A DNA stretch of 12,656 nt from Acidobacteriaceae bacterium (lineage in GTDB: Bacteria; Acidobacteriota; Terriglobia; Terriglobales; Acidobacteriaceae), in the NCBI GenBank assembly GCA_030040115.1, contig JASHUH010000114.1, positions 1-12,656 of the forward strand. Reading direction: 5' to 3'. The translations under genes and the position numbers were made by a program. Of this stretch, positions 1 to 7,249 are shown one piece after another. Every line of letters begins with the position of its first letter. Within the stretch, counting starts at the first letter, position 1. The notes beneath the pieces were generated by a model. The model did not search any database. It had not been told where the DNA came from and saw only the letters and a program-made list of their open reading frames with translations.

Positions 1-641
1 TGATCGGCAAAGAACAATTGATCCATTATGCGTTGCTGAACATGAGCCCCAACGAGGATACGATCGGACGTCCCTGCAAGGTGGGCAAAGAGGCAATCTT
101 TGCCTTCCTGAAGGCTCTGGAACTTTTCGTGGGTCAGAACTACACCCAGACGGTCGCCAATTACGACAATGACGCGGCCACGATTACCAAGGCGCTCGAA
201 ACGTTTGGAGTCACCGCACTCCCCCGCCGGTATAACCCCGACGGTCTTGGGAATGTAACTCCTTCCTACAGTTGGCGAATTGATCCGGCCAGGGTAAAGA
301 TCACCGGACAGGAGGTGATGGAGCAGTTGGCCGCCACCAGTCCGGTCGCCATCGGCGCCAGGAGTCACGGCGCGGGGGGCGAGTCCGGACATTGGCCGGC
401 AGACAACACGGATCAGAGTGTTCAGGAAGGCAACCTGGAGTGGAATCCGCAGACGCAGTCGATCGCCGCTGCGCCAATGGCTTGGTTGAATGGCGGGGAC
501 CCGCCAAGCAAGGAGCGCTCCTTCCGGCGAAACCAGGACCCGCACGTTTTCGGCTTTACGGTGTGGCAGCTCAAGGAGGGCGAGAGCAAGTACATCGCCA
601 GTCGTCTGGTGGAAATCTTCAGCCAGGCCGAGAAGGCTTAG
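1..641 (+). CDS. SelA-like PLP-dependent enzyme, C-terminal part (5' end outside window)
   Basis: The reading frame is open from base 3 to a TAG stop at 639-641, giving about 212 visible residues. The start lies outside the window; a TTG at base 18 is internal, because the residues before it (IGKEQ) fit the family. The visible part matches the C-terminal half of the SelA/D-glucosaminate-6-phosphate ammonia-lyase-like PLP family. The best evidence is internal: its segment around IGRPCKVGKEAIFAFLKALE aligns with VCRPMKAGKEEIVAMLAALD in the complete paralogue at 1343-2638, and its last 40 residues (FGFTVWQLKEGE...) align with that protein's end. The PLP-binding lysine would lie upstream and is not visible. 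The region around GARSHGAGGESGHWP differs from the paralogue, so the substrate probably differs. It is followed by a RidA gene and the paralogue on the same strand. The family assignment is fairly secure; the reaction is unknown. Confidence 0.75.
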   Translation, partial: IGKEQLIHYALLNMSPNEDTIGRPCKVGKEAIFAFLKALELFVGQNYTQTVANYDNDAATITKALETFGVTALPRRYNPDGLGNVTPSYSWRIDPARVKITGQEVMEQLAATSPVAIGARSHGAGGESGHWPADNTDQSVQEGNLEWNPQTQSIAAAPMAWLNGGDPPSKERSFRRNQDPHVFGFTVWQLKEGESKYIASRLVEIFSQAEKA

Positions 642-676
642 ACCTGCTATGGAGCCGCCGCAAGAGTTGCGAATTG

Positions 677-702
677 AGCGGCCCCTTGCGGCATGGGCCG
701 CT
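677..702 (+). other. GC-rich hairpin between the first PLP gene and ridA-like gene
   Basis: A perfect 8-base inverted repeat (AGCGGCCC at 677-684 and GGGCCGCT at 695-702) encloses a 10-base loop. It sits 36 bases after the stop of the first gene and about 107 bases before the RidA start. No T-run follows, so it is not a clear intrinsic terminator. It could stabilise the mRNA 3' end or separate expression of the two genes. Confidence 0.35.
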
Positions 703-808
703 ATGCGTCAAAGAGATTGAAGCGGACTTCTTGGGGAAATGACGCTGGCGTCTGGGCCATTGCGGCGCCGCAGCAGGCGGCCATTCTTTTTGAGATGGGG
801 CTCAAGTA

Positions 809-1285
809 ATGGAGATCCGATCGCGAAGAGGAATCCTGAAGAATGCTGTAACCTCGGCGGCAGCGGCATTCTACGGAGTGACGTCGCGCAATGTTGCGGC
901 GCAGGTTACGCCTCTCGTAAAGAAGAATGCTACTGCGAAGCCAGGCGCATCCGGTCAGGCGCCGCTGCCGTTCACCTCGGTGGTCTCTTACGGTAATTTG
1001 CTCTTTGTCGCCGGGATCGGATGCCCGTTCGAAGACACCATCGAAAAACAGACTAACTGGGTCATCGATCAGATCGAGAAAAATCTGACAGCCGCCGGCT
1101 CGTCGCTCGAAAAGGTGCTCAAAGTCAACGTGTACCTTGAAAATATCAAGAGTTATGACCGGATGAATGCGGTATATAAGACCCGAAACTGGGGAAAGGT
1201 TTTTCCTGCACGCAACACCATTTCGCCGGCGGCGTTACCAGGGACCGATCGCGGCCTGGCGATGGATTGTGTCGCGTATTTATAA
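809..1285 (+). CDS. RidA/YjgF/UK114-family protein with Tat signal
   Basis: This 158-residue protein carries a RidA domain from about residue 52 to the end. Known RidA proteins hydrolyse the reactive enamines and imines released by PLP-dependent dehydratases. The catalytic-type arginine is visible in FPARNTIS (Arg135, matching Arg105 of E. coli RidA). The acidic position near the C-terminus is Asp153 (AMDCVAYL). The GPY-type motif near the domain start is replaced by PLPFTS. Unusually, the protein begins with a twin-arginine motif, SRRGILK (residues 5-11), then a moderately hydrophobic stretch ending in VAAQ near residue 32, so export by the Tat pathway is likely. The ATG at 809 is preceded by a G-rich site (792-800) at 8 bases. 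It lies between two SelA-like PLP genes, with only 57 bases to the next start, suggesting one operon. Family confidence is high; export is predicted from the motif only. Confidence 0.85.
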   Translation: MEIRSRRGILKNAVTSAAAAFYGVTSRNVAAQVTPLVKKNATAKPGASGQAPLPFTSVVSYGNLLFVAGIGCPFEDTIEKQTNWVIDQIEKNLTAAGSSLEKVLKVNVYLENIKSYDRMNAVYKTRNWGKVFPARNTISPAALPGTDRGLAMDCVAYL

Positions 1286-1342
1286 ATCGAACCTTCGGAA
1301 AGAAACCGGCAGCAAACCGAGAAAGGGAACTTGGCGGTCGTT

Positions 1343-2638
1343 ATGGATACCAAAATTTGCCTCAGCAGCCGGCGGTCATTTGTTAAATTGATGGCCGCGA
1401 GCCCATTGTTTGCCACGATTGGCGCGCGAAACCTTGCCGCCGCGGTGACGAACGCCGTTAAACCCACCGCTGGACGATCGTACGCCGATAATGTCTATAC
1501 CCGGCTCGGCGTGCGTCCCCTTATCAACGCCCGTGGCACCTGGACCTATGTGAGCGGCTCGCTTGAGTTGCCTGACGTACGCGAAACCGCCATCGAAGCG
1601 TCGCATTACTTTGTCGATATCTTCGAACTGCAAGAGGCCGTCGGGCGCAAGCTTGCCAAGATGTCGGGCGCCGAATCGGGAATCGTGACCTCCGGCGCCG
1701 CCGGCGCCATGGCCTGCGCCACCGCTGGTTGCATTGCCGGAACCGATCCGAAGAACGTTTGGCAATTACCCGACACCACCGGGCTGAAAGGCGAAGTGGT
1801 GATCATGGGCGGCCGCAGCGCGTTCGACAGCGCCATCCGCCTCACGGGCGCCAAACTGGTCATTGCGCACACCGTCGATGATTTGCCTTCGGCTCTTACT
1901 CCGCAAACCGCCATGGTTTACACCACCTGGAAAGACGACCGGCTCGCGCAGATACTCAAAGTCACCAAGCCCGCCGGCGTTCCCGTCCTTCTCGACGACG
2001 CGGCAGGCATTCCTCCGTTCGAAAACTTTACCCAGCACGTAAAGACCGGCGTCGATCTCTTTTGTTTCAGCGGCGGCAAGGGCCTTTGCGGTCCGCAATC
2101 GGCCGGTGTGCTGCTGGGCCGCAAGGATTTGATCGATGCGGCCATGGCCAACAACAATCCCTGGGAAGGGGCCGTTTGCCGGCCCATGAAGGCCGGCAAA
2201 GAAGAGATAGTGGCTATGCTTGCCGCCCTCGATTACTGGTCGAAGGCCGATCTGGGAGCGTTGAACAAGGAGTGGCAGGGCCGCGTGGAGCGCATCCAGA
2301 AGTTGGTCGACACCGTGCCTGGAGTCACCTCGGATATTGCCATTCCCAAAGGCGGCAACAGTTATCCCACGCTGACCGTGAACTGGGATGAAGCGAAGTT
2401 CGGCTTGACGGTCGCGCAGTGCGCCCAGCAATTACGCGATGGAGAGCCTCGCATCGAAGTCCTCACCAACAACAATCCCAGCGGCGTTCTGGCGCGGTTA
2501 AGGAAGGGCGACGAGGAGCGGCCTGGGCATCCCAATCGCCTGCAGATCATTTCCATGACCTTGCAGCCCGGTGAAGATTTGATTGTGGGTAACCGCCTCC
2601 GTAAGATCCTTAATCAAGCCCGTAAGCAATCCGCGTAG
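1343..2638 (+). CDS. SelA-like PLP-dependent enzyme with Tat signal
   Basis: This complete 431-residue protein belongs to the fold-type I PLP family that includes L-seryl-tRNA(Sec) selenium transferase and D-glucosaminate-6-phosphate ammonia-lyase. The Schiff-base lysine is Lys246 in CFSGGKGLCGPQSAG. The aspartate that pairs with the PLP ring nitrogen is in VPVLLDDAAGIPP (about residues 214-226). The N-terminus carries a textbook Tat motif, SRRSFVK (residues 9-15), followed by a hydrophobic segment, with mature sequence from about residue 40. Selenium transferase itself is cytosolic and does not carry such a signal, so a lyase or transaminase-like role on an amino acid or amino-sugar acid is more likely. 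I chose the ATG at 1343, preceded by GGCGG at 1333-1337. An in-frame TTG at 1331, four codons earlier, has AAAGGGA very close to it and is the alternative. RidA lies immediately upstream, consistent with an elimination that makes an enamine. The exact substrate cannot be read from sequence. Confidence 0.82.
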   Translation: MDTKICLSSRRSFVKLMAASPLFATIGARNLAAAVTNAVKPTAGRSYADNVYTRLGVRPLINARGTWTYVSGSLELPDVRETAIEASHYFVDIFELQEAVGRKLAKMSGAESGIVTSGAAGAMACATAGCIAGTDPKNVWQLPDTTGLKGEVVIMGGRSAFDSAIRLTGAKLVIAHTVDDLPSALTPQTAMVYTTWKDDRLAQILKVTKPAGVPVLLDDAAGIPPFENFTQHVKTGVDLFCFSGGKGLCGPQSAGVLLGRKDLIDAAMANNNPWEGAVCRPMKAGKEEIVAMLAALDYWSKADLGALNKEWQGRVERIQKLVDTVPGVTSDIAIPKGGNSYPTLTVNWDEAKFGLTVAQCAQQLRDGEPRIEVLTNNNPSGVLARLRKGDEERPGHPNRLQIISMTLQPGEDLIVGNRLRKILNQARKQSA

Positions 2639-3161
2639 GAACGGTTCTTCCCTTCCATGAATGTCATAACTCAGCAAAGCTGCGGCAGCGCCGCCAGCGC
2701 TTCCGCGGCGACGCTGAAAACGGATCTAATTTGCTCATCCATGAGCCGCTTGTGAGTCATTCAGTCTCACTGAGCGCGAGAAGCAGCCCATCCTCTTAGG
2801 AAGATGAACCAGGACAAGAACCACAGATTCAGAAGTCGTGTTCAACCCTCGAAATTGAACATCAGAACGAGCCACGGTCATTGAGCCGTAAAGTTGCTGG
2901 CGGTCCGCAGAAGCGAACTCCGCACGAATTCCAGATGAGCACGAACTCGAATGGGATAGAATTCAGATAACCTGGGAAGCCAAGGTGGAAGTTCTGGCTG
3001 GATATTTTCAGGACTTCTAAAGAAATAGAGTAGTAGGGGTGAGTACGATCCGCCGGGGGAATCTCCCCCCGCGATTCACCGGCAACACCTCCTGTTGAGA
3101 TTCTTGCGAACACAAATTAACCGGCAACGCACCTTTTCTGCTGCGGGATTATAGGAACTTT
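2639..3161. other. Non-coding region upstream of the TonB-dependent receptor
   Basis: No convincing gene lies in these 523 bases. The base composition is visibly less GC-rich than the flanking genes. Near the PLP gene end is an imperfect GC-rich inverted repeat, CAGCGCCGCC (2686-2695) against GGCGACGCTG (2707-2716), with one mismatch and no following T-run. A TAGAAT at 2957-2962 resembles a -10 box, but no matching -35 is seen. Closer to the receptor are a strong hairpin (3051-3073) and a 9-base direct repeat, ACCGGCAAC, at 3078-3086 and 3120-3128. The region probably holds the receptor promoter and a long leader, but I cannot place the start of transcription. Confidence 0.5.
3051..3073 (+). 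promoter_or_regulatory. Strong hairpin in the receptor leader
   Basis: CGC-C-GGGGGA pairs with TCCCCC-C-GCG across a three-base ATC loop, with one C-C mismatch. It lies 88 bases before the receptor ATG. There is no T-run behind it on either strand, so it may be a stabilising or attenuating leader structure rather than a terminator. The role is inferred. Confidence 0.35.
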
Positions 3162-6017
3162 ATGAAGTTCGCGATCGCCCTTCTTTGTTGCCTCGCTCTC
3201 GGACCGTTGGTTCTGGCCCAATCCTCTGGAGGCATTGCCGGCGCCGTCAAGGACCCTTCCGGCGCAGTGATCGCCGGGGCCAAAGTTACTCTTGCCTCCT
3301 CGCGCGGGGGGCAACCTCAAAGCTCGACCACCAACACTCAGGGCGCTTACGCGTTCCGCAACCTTGCCCCCGGAACCTACACAGTGACGGTGGATGTATC
3401 CGGCTTTGCGCCGTATACAAAGGAAAACGTCGCCATCCCCGCCGGGCCGTCTCAAACGCTGAATATCACCCTCCAAATCGCGGGCGTGAGTCAGAACATT
3501 CAGGTTTCCGCTGACGCCCCGCACGTCGATGTCGCCCCTGAAGATAACTCCAGCACAGTGACCGTCAGCTCCAAAAGTCTCGATGCTCTATCGGACGATC
3601 CGGACGAATTGGAGTCGGAGTTGCTCGCTTTGGCAGGGCCGTCCGTTGGGCCCAACGCCGGCCAGATTTACGTAGACGGTTTCACCATCGACACCGAAAT
3701 CCCTCCGAAAAACTCGATTCGCGAGGTGCGGGTCAATCAGGATCCGTTCTCCGCCGAATACGACAGGCTCGGCTACGGCCGCATTGAAATCATCACCAAA
3801 CCCGGAACGAACCAACTGCACGGCAGATTTACCGCCGATGGAAATGATCTTGCTTTTGACACCCGTGATCCATTTGCCACCGGCGAGCCCGATTATTATT
3901 CCTTTCTCGGCACGGCCGATCTAAGCGGCCCGATTAGCAAAAACGCCTCTTACTTTCTGGATTACCAGCACCGGAACATCGTCAGCGACGCCATTGTCAG
4001 CGCCTTCGTTCTGAACTCCAATCAAGTTCAGACTCCTTTCGCCCAAACGCTCGCGGCTCCTAATGCGCTGGATGTGGTGGGTCCGCGTCTGGACTACGCT
4101 CTCTCGTCTAATAATTTTCTTACCGTCAGCTACCAGATGTTTCGCCAGAATCAGCAAAATCTGGGCGTCGGACAGTTTGCGCTGGCTTCCCAGGGGTACA
4201 CCTTGCATAGCCTGCAGAACGTCGTGCGCGCCAATGATACCCAGATCGTGGGCACTCGATTTGATAACGAACTTCGCTTTCAGGGGCAGGACCAGAGCTA
4301 CACGGAGACTCCTGCAAGCCTCGCTCCTGAAATTCTTGTCATCGGCGGCTTTACAGGGGGCGGCAGCACCGAAGGCAATCTCAATTACCATCACCATCAC
4401 CTGGAATTTGATGACATCGCCACCTACACCGCTTCCAAGCACACCTTTACTTTTGGAGGCAGAATCCGGATCGTGAGGGAACCCTACGTGAGCCCCGGCG
4501 ATTTCAATGGGACCTATACGTTTTCATCGTTGTCGGCCTACGCAGCCGGAACCCCCAGGCAATTTACTCTCACGGTGGGAAATCCATTTACCCAGGTCTT
4601 CTCCGAGGATACGGGCGTCTATTTCCTCGATAACTGGCGAGCTCGTCCGAACCTCATGCTGAGCTACGGTTTGCGCTTCGAGACCCAGAATTACATCCAT
4701 GACGAGGCGGATTGGGCGCCGCGGGCCAGCATCGCCTACGGCATCGGCCGGAACCCGAAGACGGTTGTGCGCGCCGGGTTCGGCATTTTCTATGATCGTT
4801 TCAGCCAGCAGCTTCAGTTGCAGGCCATGAGCCTGAATGGGGTGCGCCAAACCGAGTATCTCGTCAACGACCCCAACTTTTATCCCAACGTTCCTGCTGC
4901 TGCGGAGTTGATCGCCGACGGCGCGGCCACAACTATCTATCGCACCCAGCCCAACCTGCATTCGCCGTACACCATCCAATCGGCGGCTGGCGTGGAGCGC
5001 CAGGTGTCGAATGCAATAACGCTTTCCGTCACTTACCTCAACTCGATTGGAGACGATCAGCTCATCTCTAATAACATCAATGCTCCCCTGCCGGGAACCT
5101 ACAACCCCGCGATCCCGAACAGCGGCGCGCGCCCCGATCCCTCTCTCGGCAATGTCTACGAGTACGAATCCGCGGCGATATTCCGGCAGAATCAGCTCAT
5201 TACCAACATAAATGTTCGCGCTTCTAGAGGCGTTACGCTTTTCGGCTTCTATTCACTGGGCAAGGTCGATAGCGATACCGGCGGCGCAGCCTCTTTCCCG
5301 GACAATCCCTACGACCTAAGCGAAGATTACGGCCGCGCGTCCTTCGATATCCGCGATCGCGCATCGTTAGGCGGAACGTTCGCTCTTCCCTACGGCGTCC
5401 TGCTCAGTCCGCTCATGAACTGCCAATCCGGCGCTCCATTCAACTTCACCATCAGCCAGGATCTGCTCGGCAGTACGATTTTCAATCAGCGCCCGGCGTT
5501 CGCCACTTCTTCCACACCGTCGGCAGATGTGGTGACAACCCGCTTCGGGTCCTTCAACATCGACCCCGCGCCAGGCGAGCCGCTGATCCCGATCAACGCA
5601 GGCGCCGGTCCCGATAACTTTGTCATGAATCTCCGCGCGGGTAAAACTTTCGGGCTGGGAAGAATCACCGGCGAACATGCTGCGGGCGGCGGCGGCGTCC
5701 AATCGTCCACGAACGGAGCTCCAAGTGGAGGTTTCCGGGCCGGCACCACGTCGCAAGCCGCCGGTGGCGGAAGCTTGGGAAGCCGCGGGCTCGGTGACTC
5801 CATGAGTTCCGGTGGGTCCGCCGGCTCCACGAATCGTCGCTACAGCCTTACCCTGAGCGCCGAGGCTCGCAACCTTTTCAATGAGGTCAATCTCGCGCCC
5901 CCGGTGGGCAGTGTTACATCGCCGCTGTTTGGTAAATCGAATGGTCTTGCCGGAGGTGTGTATTCCTTCTCCGGCACAAACCGGCGCATCGACTTCCAAT
6001 TGGCGTTGAACTTTTGA
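3162..6017 (+). CDS. TonB-dependent outer-membrane receptor with N-terminal carboxypeptidase-regulatory-like domain
   Basis: This 951-residue protein is built like the large acidobacterial Oar-like receptors. A Sec signal peptide (residues 1-19, ending LVLA before Q20) is followed by a carboxypeptidase-regulatory-like domain (about 23-106; GGIAGAVKDPSGAVIAG and the GAYAFRNLAPGTYTVTV strand pattern), a plug domain (about 130-225; QIYVDGF, IREVRVNQDPFSAEYDRLGYG, IEIITKPGTNQLHG) and a long beta-barrel ending in FQLALNF, whose final Phe fits the signal read by the BAM machinery. Such receptors move large or scarce ligands across the outer membrane using TonB energy; the ligand here is unknown. 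A Gly/Ser-rich stretch (about residues 837-891) interrupts the last barrel strands. The ATG at 3162 has AGGA at 3153-3156, five bases away. It is followed on the same strand by a putative outer-membrane protein. I see no frameshift. Confidence 0.92.
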   Translation: MKFAIALLCCLALGPLVLAQSSGGIAGAVKDPSGAVIAGAKVTLASSRGGQPQSSTTNTQGAYAFRNLAPGTYTVTVDVSGFAPYTKENVAIPAGPSQTLNITLQIAGVSQNIQVSADAPHVDVAPEDNSSTVTVSSKSLDALSDDPDELESELLALAGPSVGPNAGQIYVDGFTIDTEIPPKNSIREVRVNQDPFSAEYDRLGYGRIEIITKPGTNQLHGRFTADGNDLAFDTRDPFATGEPDYYSFLGTADLSGPISKNASYFLDYQHRNIVSDAIVSAFVLNSNQVQTPFAQTLAAPNALDVVGPRLDYALSSNNFLTVSYQMFRQNQQNLGVGQFALASQGYTLHSLQNVVRANDTQIVGTRFDNELRFQGQDQSYTETPASLAPEILVIGGFTGGGSTEGNLNYHHHHLEFDDIATYTASKHTFTFGGRIRIVREPYVSPGDFNGTYTFSSLSAYAAGTPRQFTLTVGNPFTQVFSEDTGVYFLDNWRARPNLMLSYGLRFETQNYIHDEADWAPRASIAYGIGRNPKTVVRAGFGIFYDRFSQQLQLQAMSLNGVRQTEYLVNDPNFYPNVPAAAELIADGAATTIYRTQPNLHSPYTIQSAAGVERQVSNAITLSVTYLNSIGDDQLISNNINAPLPGTYNPAIPNSGARPDPSLGNVYEYESAAIFRQNQLITNINVRASRGVTLFGFYSLGKVDSDTGGAASFPDNPYDLSEDYGRASFDIRDRASLGGTFALPYGVLLSPLMNCQSGAPFNFTISQDLLGSTIFNQRPAFATSSTPSADVVTTRFGSFNIDPAPGEPLIPINAGAGPDNFVMNLRAGKTFGLGRITGEHAAGGGGVQSSTNGAPSGGFRAGTTSQAAGGGSLGSRGLGDSMSSGGSAGSTNRRYSLTLSAEARNLFNEVNLAPPVGSVTSPLFGKSNGLAGGVYSFSGTNRRIDFQLALNF

Positions 6018-6348
6018 GCCTTTTGCGAGCCTTGCCCGTAGCATCCTTGCAACGTATCATGAGGCCTACCGCTTTTTTTGCCGCGCACAGTCGTTTGCAT
6101 GACAAATGCTGACTACAGGAGTTTCGACCACGTATTTTCAACAGGTTTGATTTCGATAGGAGAAGACCGCTCTTTGTCGCGGGATTTTTAGATCGACGCC
6201 AACATCGCATCTTCAGAAGGCCGCTTCTTCTCGAGACTGGAAATCGCAGGCGATGGTGCGAAGAGATCGGTTGAAAATTTCGGGTCCGCATTCTTCGGCG
6301 TCCGCCTCGGTAGGCTCGAATAGGCGCGGGTCGGAATCAAGAGGAGAA
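6018..6348. other. Intergenic region between receptor and putative outer-membrane protein
   Basis: The 331 bases hold no gene I can support. A run of seven T (6073-6079) lacks a convincing stem upstream of it, so I do not call a terminator. The frame of the next gene is open back to 6253, but its upstream residues look non-coding and its signal peptide starts at 6349. Confidence 0.45.
6341..6346 (+). promoter_or_regulatory. Ribosome binding site deciding the start at 6349
   Basis: GAGGAG lies directly before the ATG at 6349. The spacing is short (two bases after the last G, four after GAGG). It supports 6349 over the upstream in-frame ATG at 6253, because the signal peptide begins at 6349. 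Confidence 0.5.
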
Positions 6349-7227
6349 ATGGATTTACCGGACGTGGCTCCTGTTCGTATCGCTCTCGCAGCATGCCTGC
6401 TTTTATTTTTCGCCTGCCGGAGCCTCACCGCGCAGGAAAACTACGAGATTCAGGTCTATCCTTCCGAAACCATGGCTCCCGGCGTGCTCCTCACCGAGCT
6501 GCACAGTAATTACACGGTGGAGGGCAGCACCACCACTCAATTTGGCATGCTTCCAACGCAAGGTCAGGAGCACGAAACGGTCGAGTTTACCCAGGGCGTC
6601 AACGACTGGTCGGAAGTCGGATTCTACGTCTTTACCGAGGAGAAGAATGGGACCGGTGTGCAATGGGTAGGTGACCATATCCGTCCCCGCGTTCGCGTTC
6701 CGCCATCGTGGCGCTGGCCGGTCGGGGTCAGCCTATCCAATGAGATCGGCTATGCTCGCGCGGCCTATTCCAACCCCACATGGGTCTGGCAGATCATGCC
6801 CATCGTCGACCAATCGATTGGGAGATGGTACTGGTCCGTCAATACGACCATGTACTGGGGTATCCATCCCACCGGTCTGCCGCCGGGAACGCCCACATCC
6901 GTGAAGCAGTACTACTACCGCGACGTTTCGCCTCGCGGCGTTACCTTTGGACCGGCGGCCACCGTCACCTATCAGCCCAGGAAAGTTTTTAACTTCGGCG
7001 TGGAATATTACGGATACTGGGGCGAGTTCGGCCACTTCGTGAAGGTGCATAATCAGCAGCAGCAGTTCTTTCCCGTGGTGAACCTTTTTGTTTCCCCCAA
7101 ATGGGAGATCAACTTTGGCGCCGGCTGGGGCGCCACGGCGTCCACCGATCATCTGATCGTGAAGGGAATCGTGGGCCACTACTTCGACTGGAGCCACCCG
7201 CACTTGAGCCGCCTGCTGCCGCATTAA
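6349..7227 (+). CDS. Uncharacterised secreted protein, probable outer-membrane beta-barrel
   Basis: I assign no function to this 292-residue protein. From the ATG at 6349 it opens with a signal peptide: basic and short n-region (MDLPDVAPVR), hydrophobic core (IALAACLLLFFAC) and likely cleavage after SLTA, before QENYEIQVYPSE. The FFAC is not a proper lipobox. The mature part has many short alternating hydrophobic/polar stretches rich in Trp and Tyr (VGVSLSNEIGYARA, WYWSVNTTMYWGI, NFGVEYYGYWGEFG, WEINFGAGWGATAST), and the pattern suggests an outer-membrane barrel of 10 to 14 strands. The sequence resembles a conserved uncharacterised acidobacterial protein type from memory. It lies downstream of the receptor on the same strand but 331 bases away, so joint transcription is uncertain, and it converges with the ABC transporter operon with only 22 bases between stops. 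Confidence 0.7.
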   Translation: MDLPDVAPVRIALAACLLLFFACRSLTAQENYEIQVYPSETMAPGVLLTELHSNYTVEGSTTTQFGMLPTQGQEHETVEFTQGVNDWSEVGFYVFTEEKNGTGVQWVGDHIRPRVRVPPSWRWPVGVSLSNEIGYARAAYSNPTWVWQIMPIVDQSIGRWYWSVNTTMYWGIHPTGLPPGTPTSVKQYYYRDVSPRGVTFGPAATVTYQPRKVFNFGVEYYGYWGEFGHFVKVHNQQQQFFPVVNLFVSPKWEINFGAGWGATASTDHLIVKGIVGHYFDWSHPHLSRLLPH

Positions 7228-7249
7228 AGGTCCACGCGGGCGATTAACC

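Noticed and set aside
1331..1342. TTG start of the SelA-like enzyme
   Set aside because: Kept only as an alternative: the ATG at 1343 puts the Tat motif nearer the N-terminus and has GGCGG before it, though AAAGGGA lies close to the TTG.
1766..2431. 221-residue minus-strand frame opposite the SelA-like gene
   Set aside because: Shadow of a well-supported coding strand in GC-rich DNA.
2862..3113. 83-residue minus-strand frame in the receptor leader
   Set aside because: No recognisable domain, no clear ribosome binding site, and it runs across the hairpin and one copy of the leader repeat.
4390..4401. Four His codons in a row in the receptor as a metal-binding signature
   Set aside because: A single short run in a barrel loop is not enough to call metal binding.
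6073..6079. Run of seven T after the receptor gene as a terminator
   Set aside because: No stem of useful length precedes it on the plus strand.
6253..6348. N-terminal extension of the putative outer-membrane protein
   Set aside because: It would bury the signal peptide behind 32 charged and Ser-rich residues.
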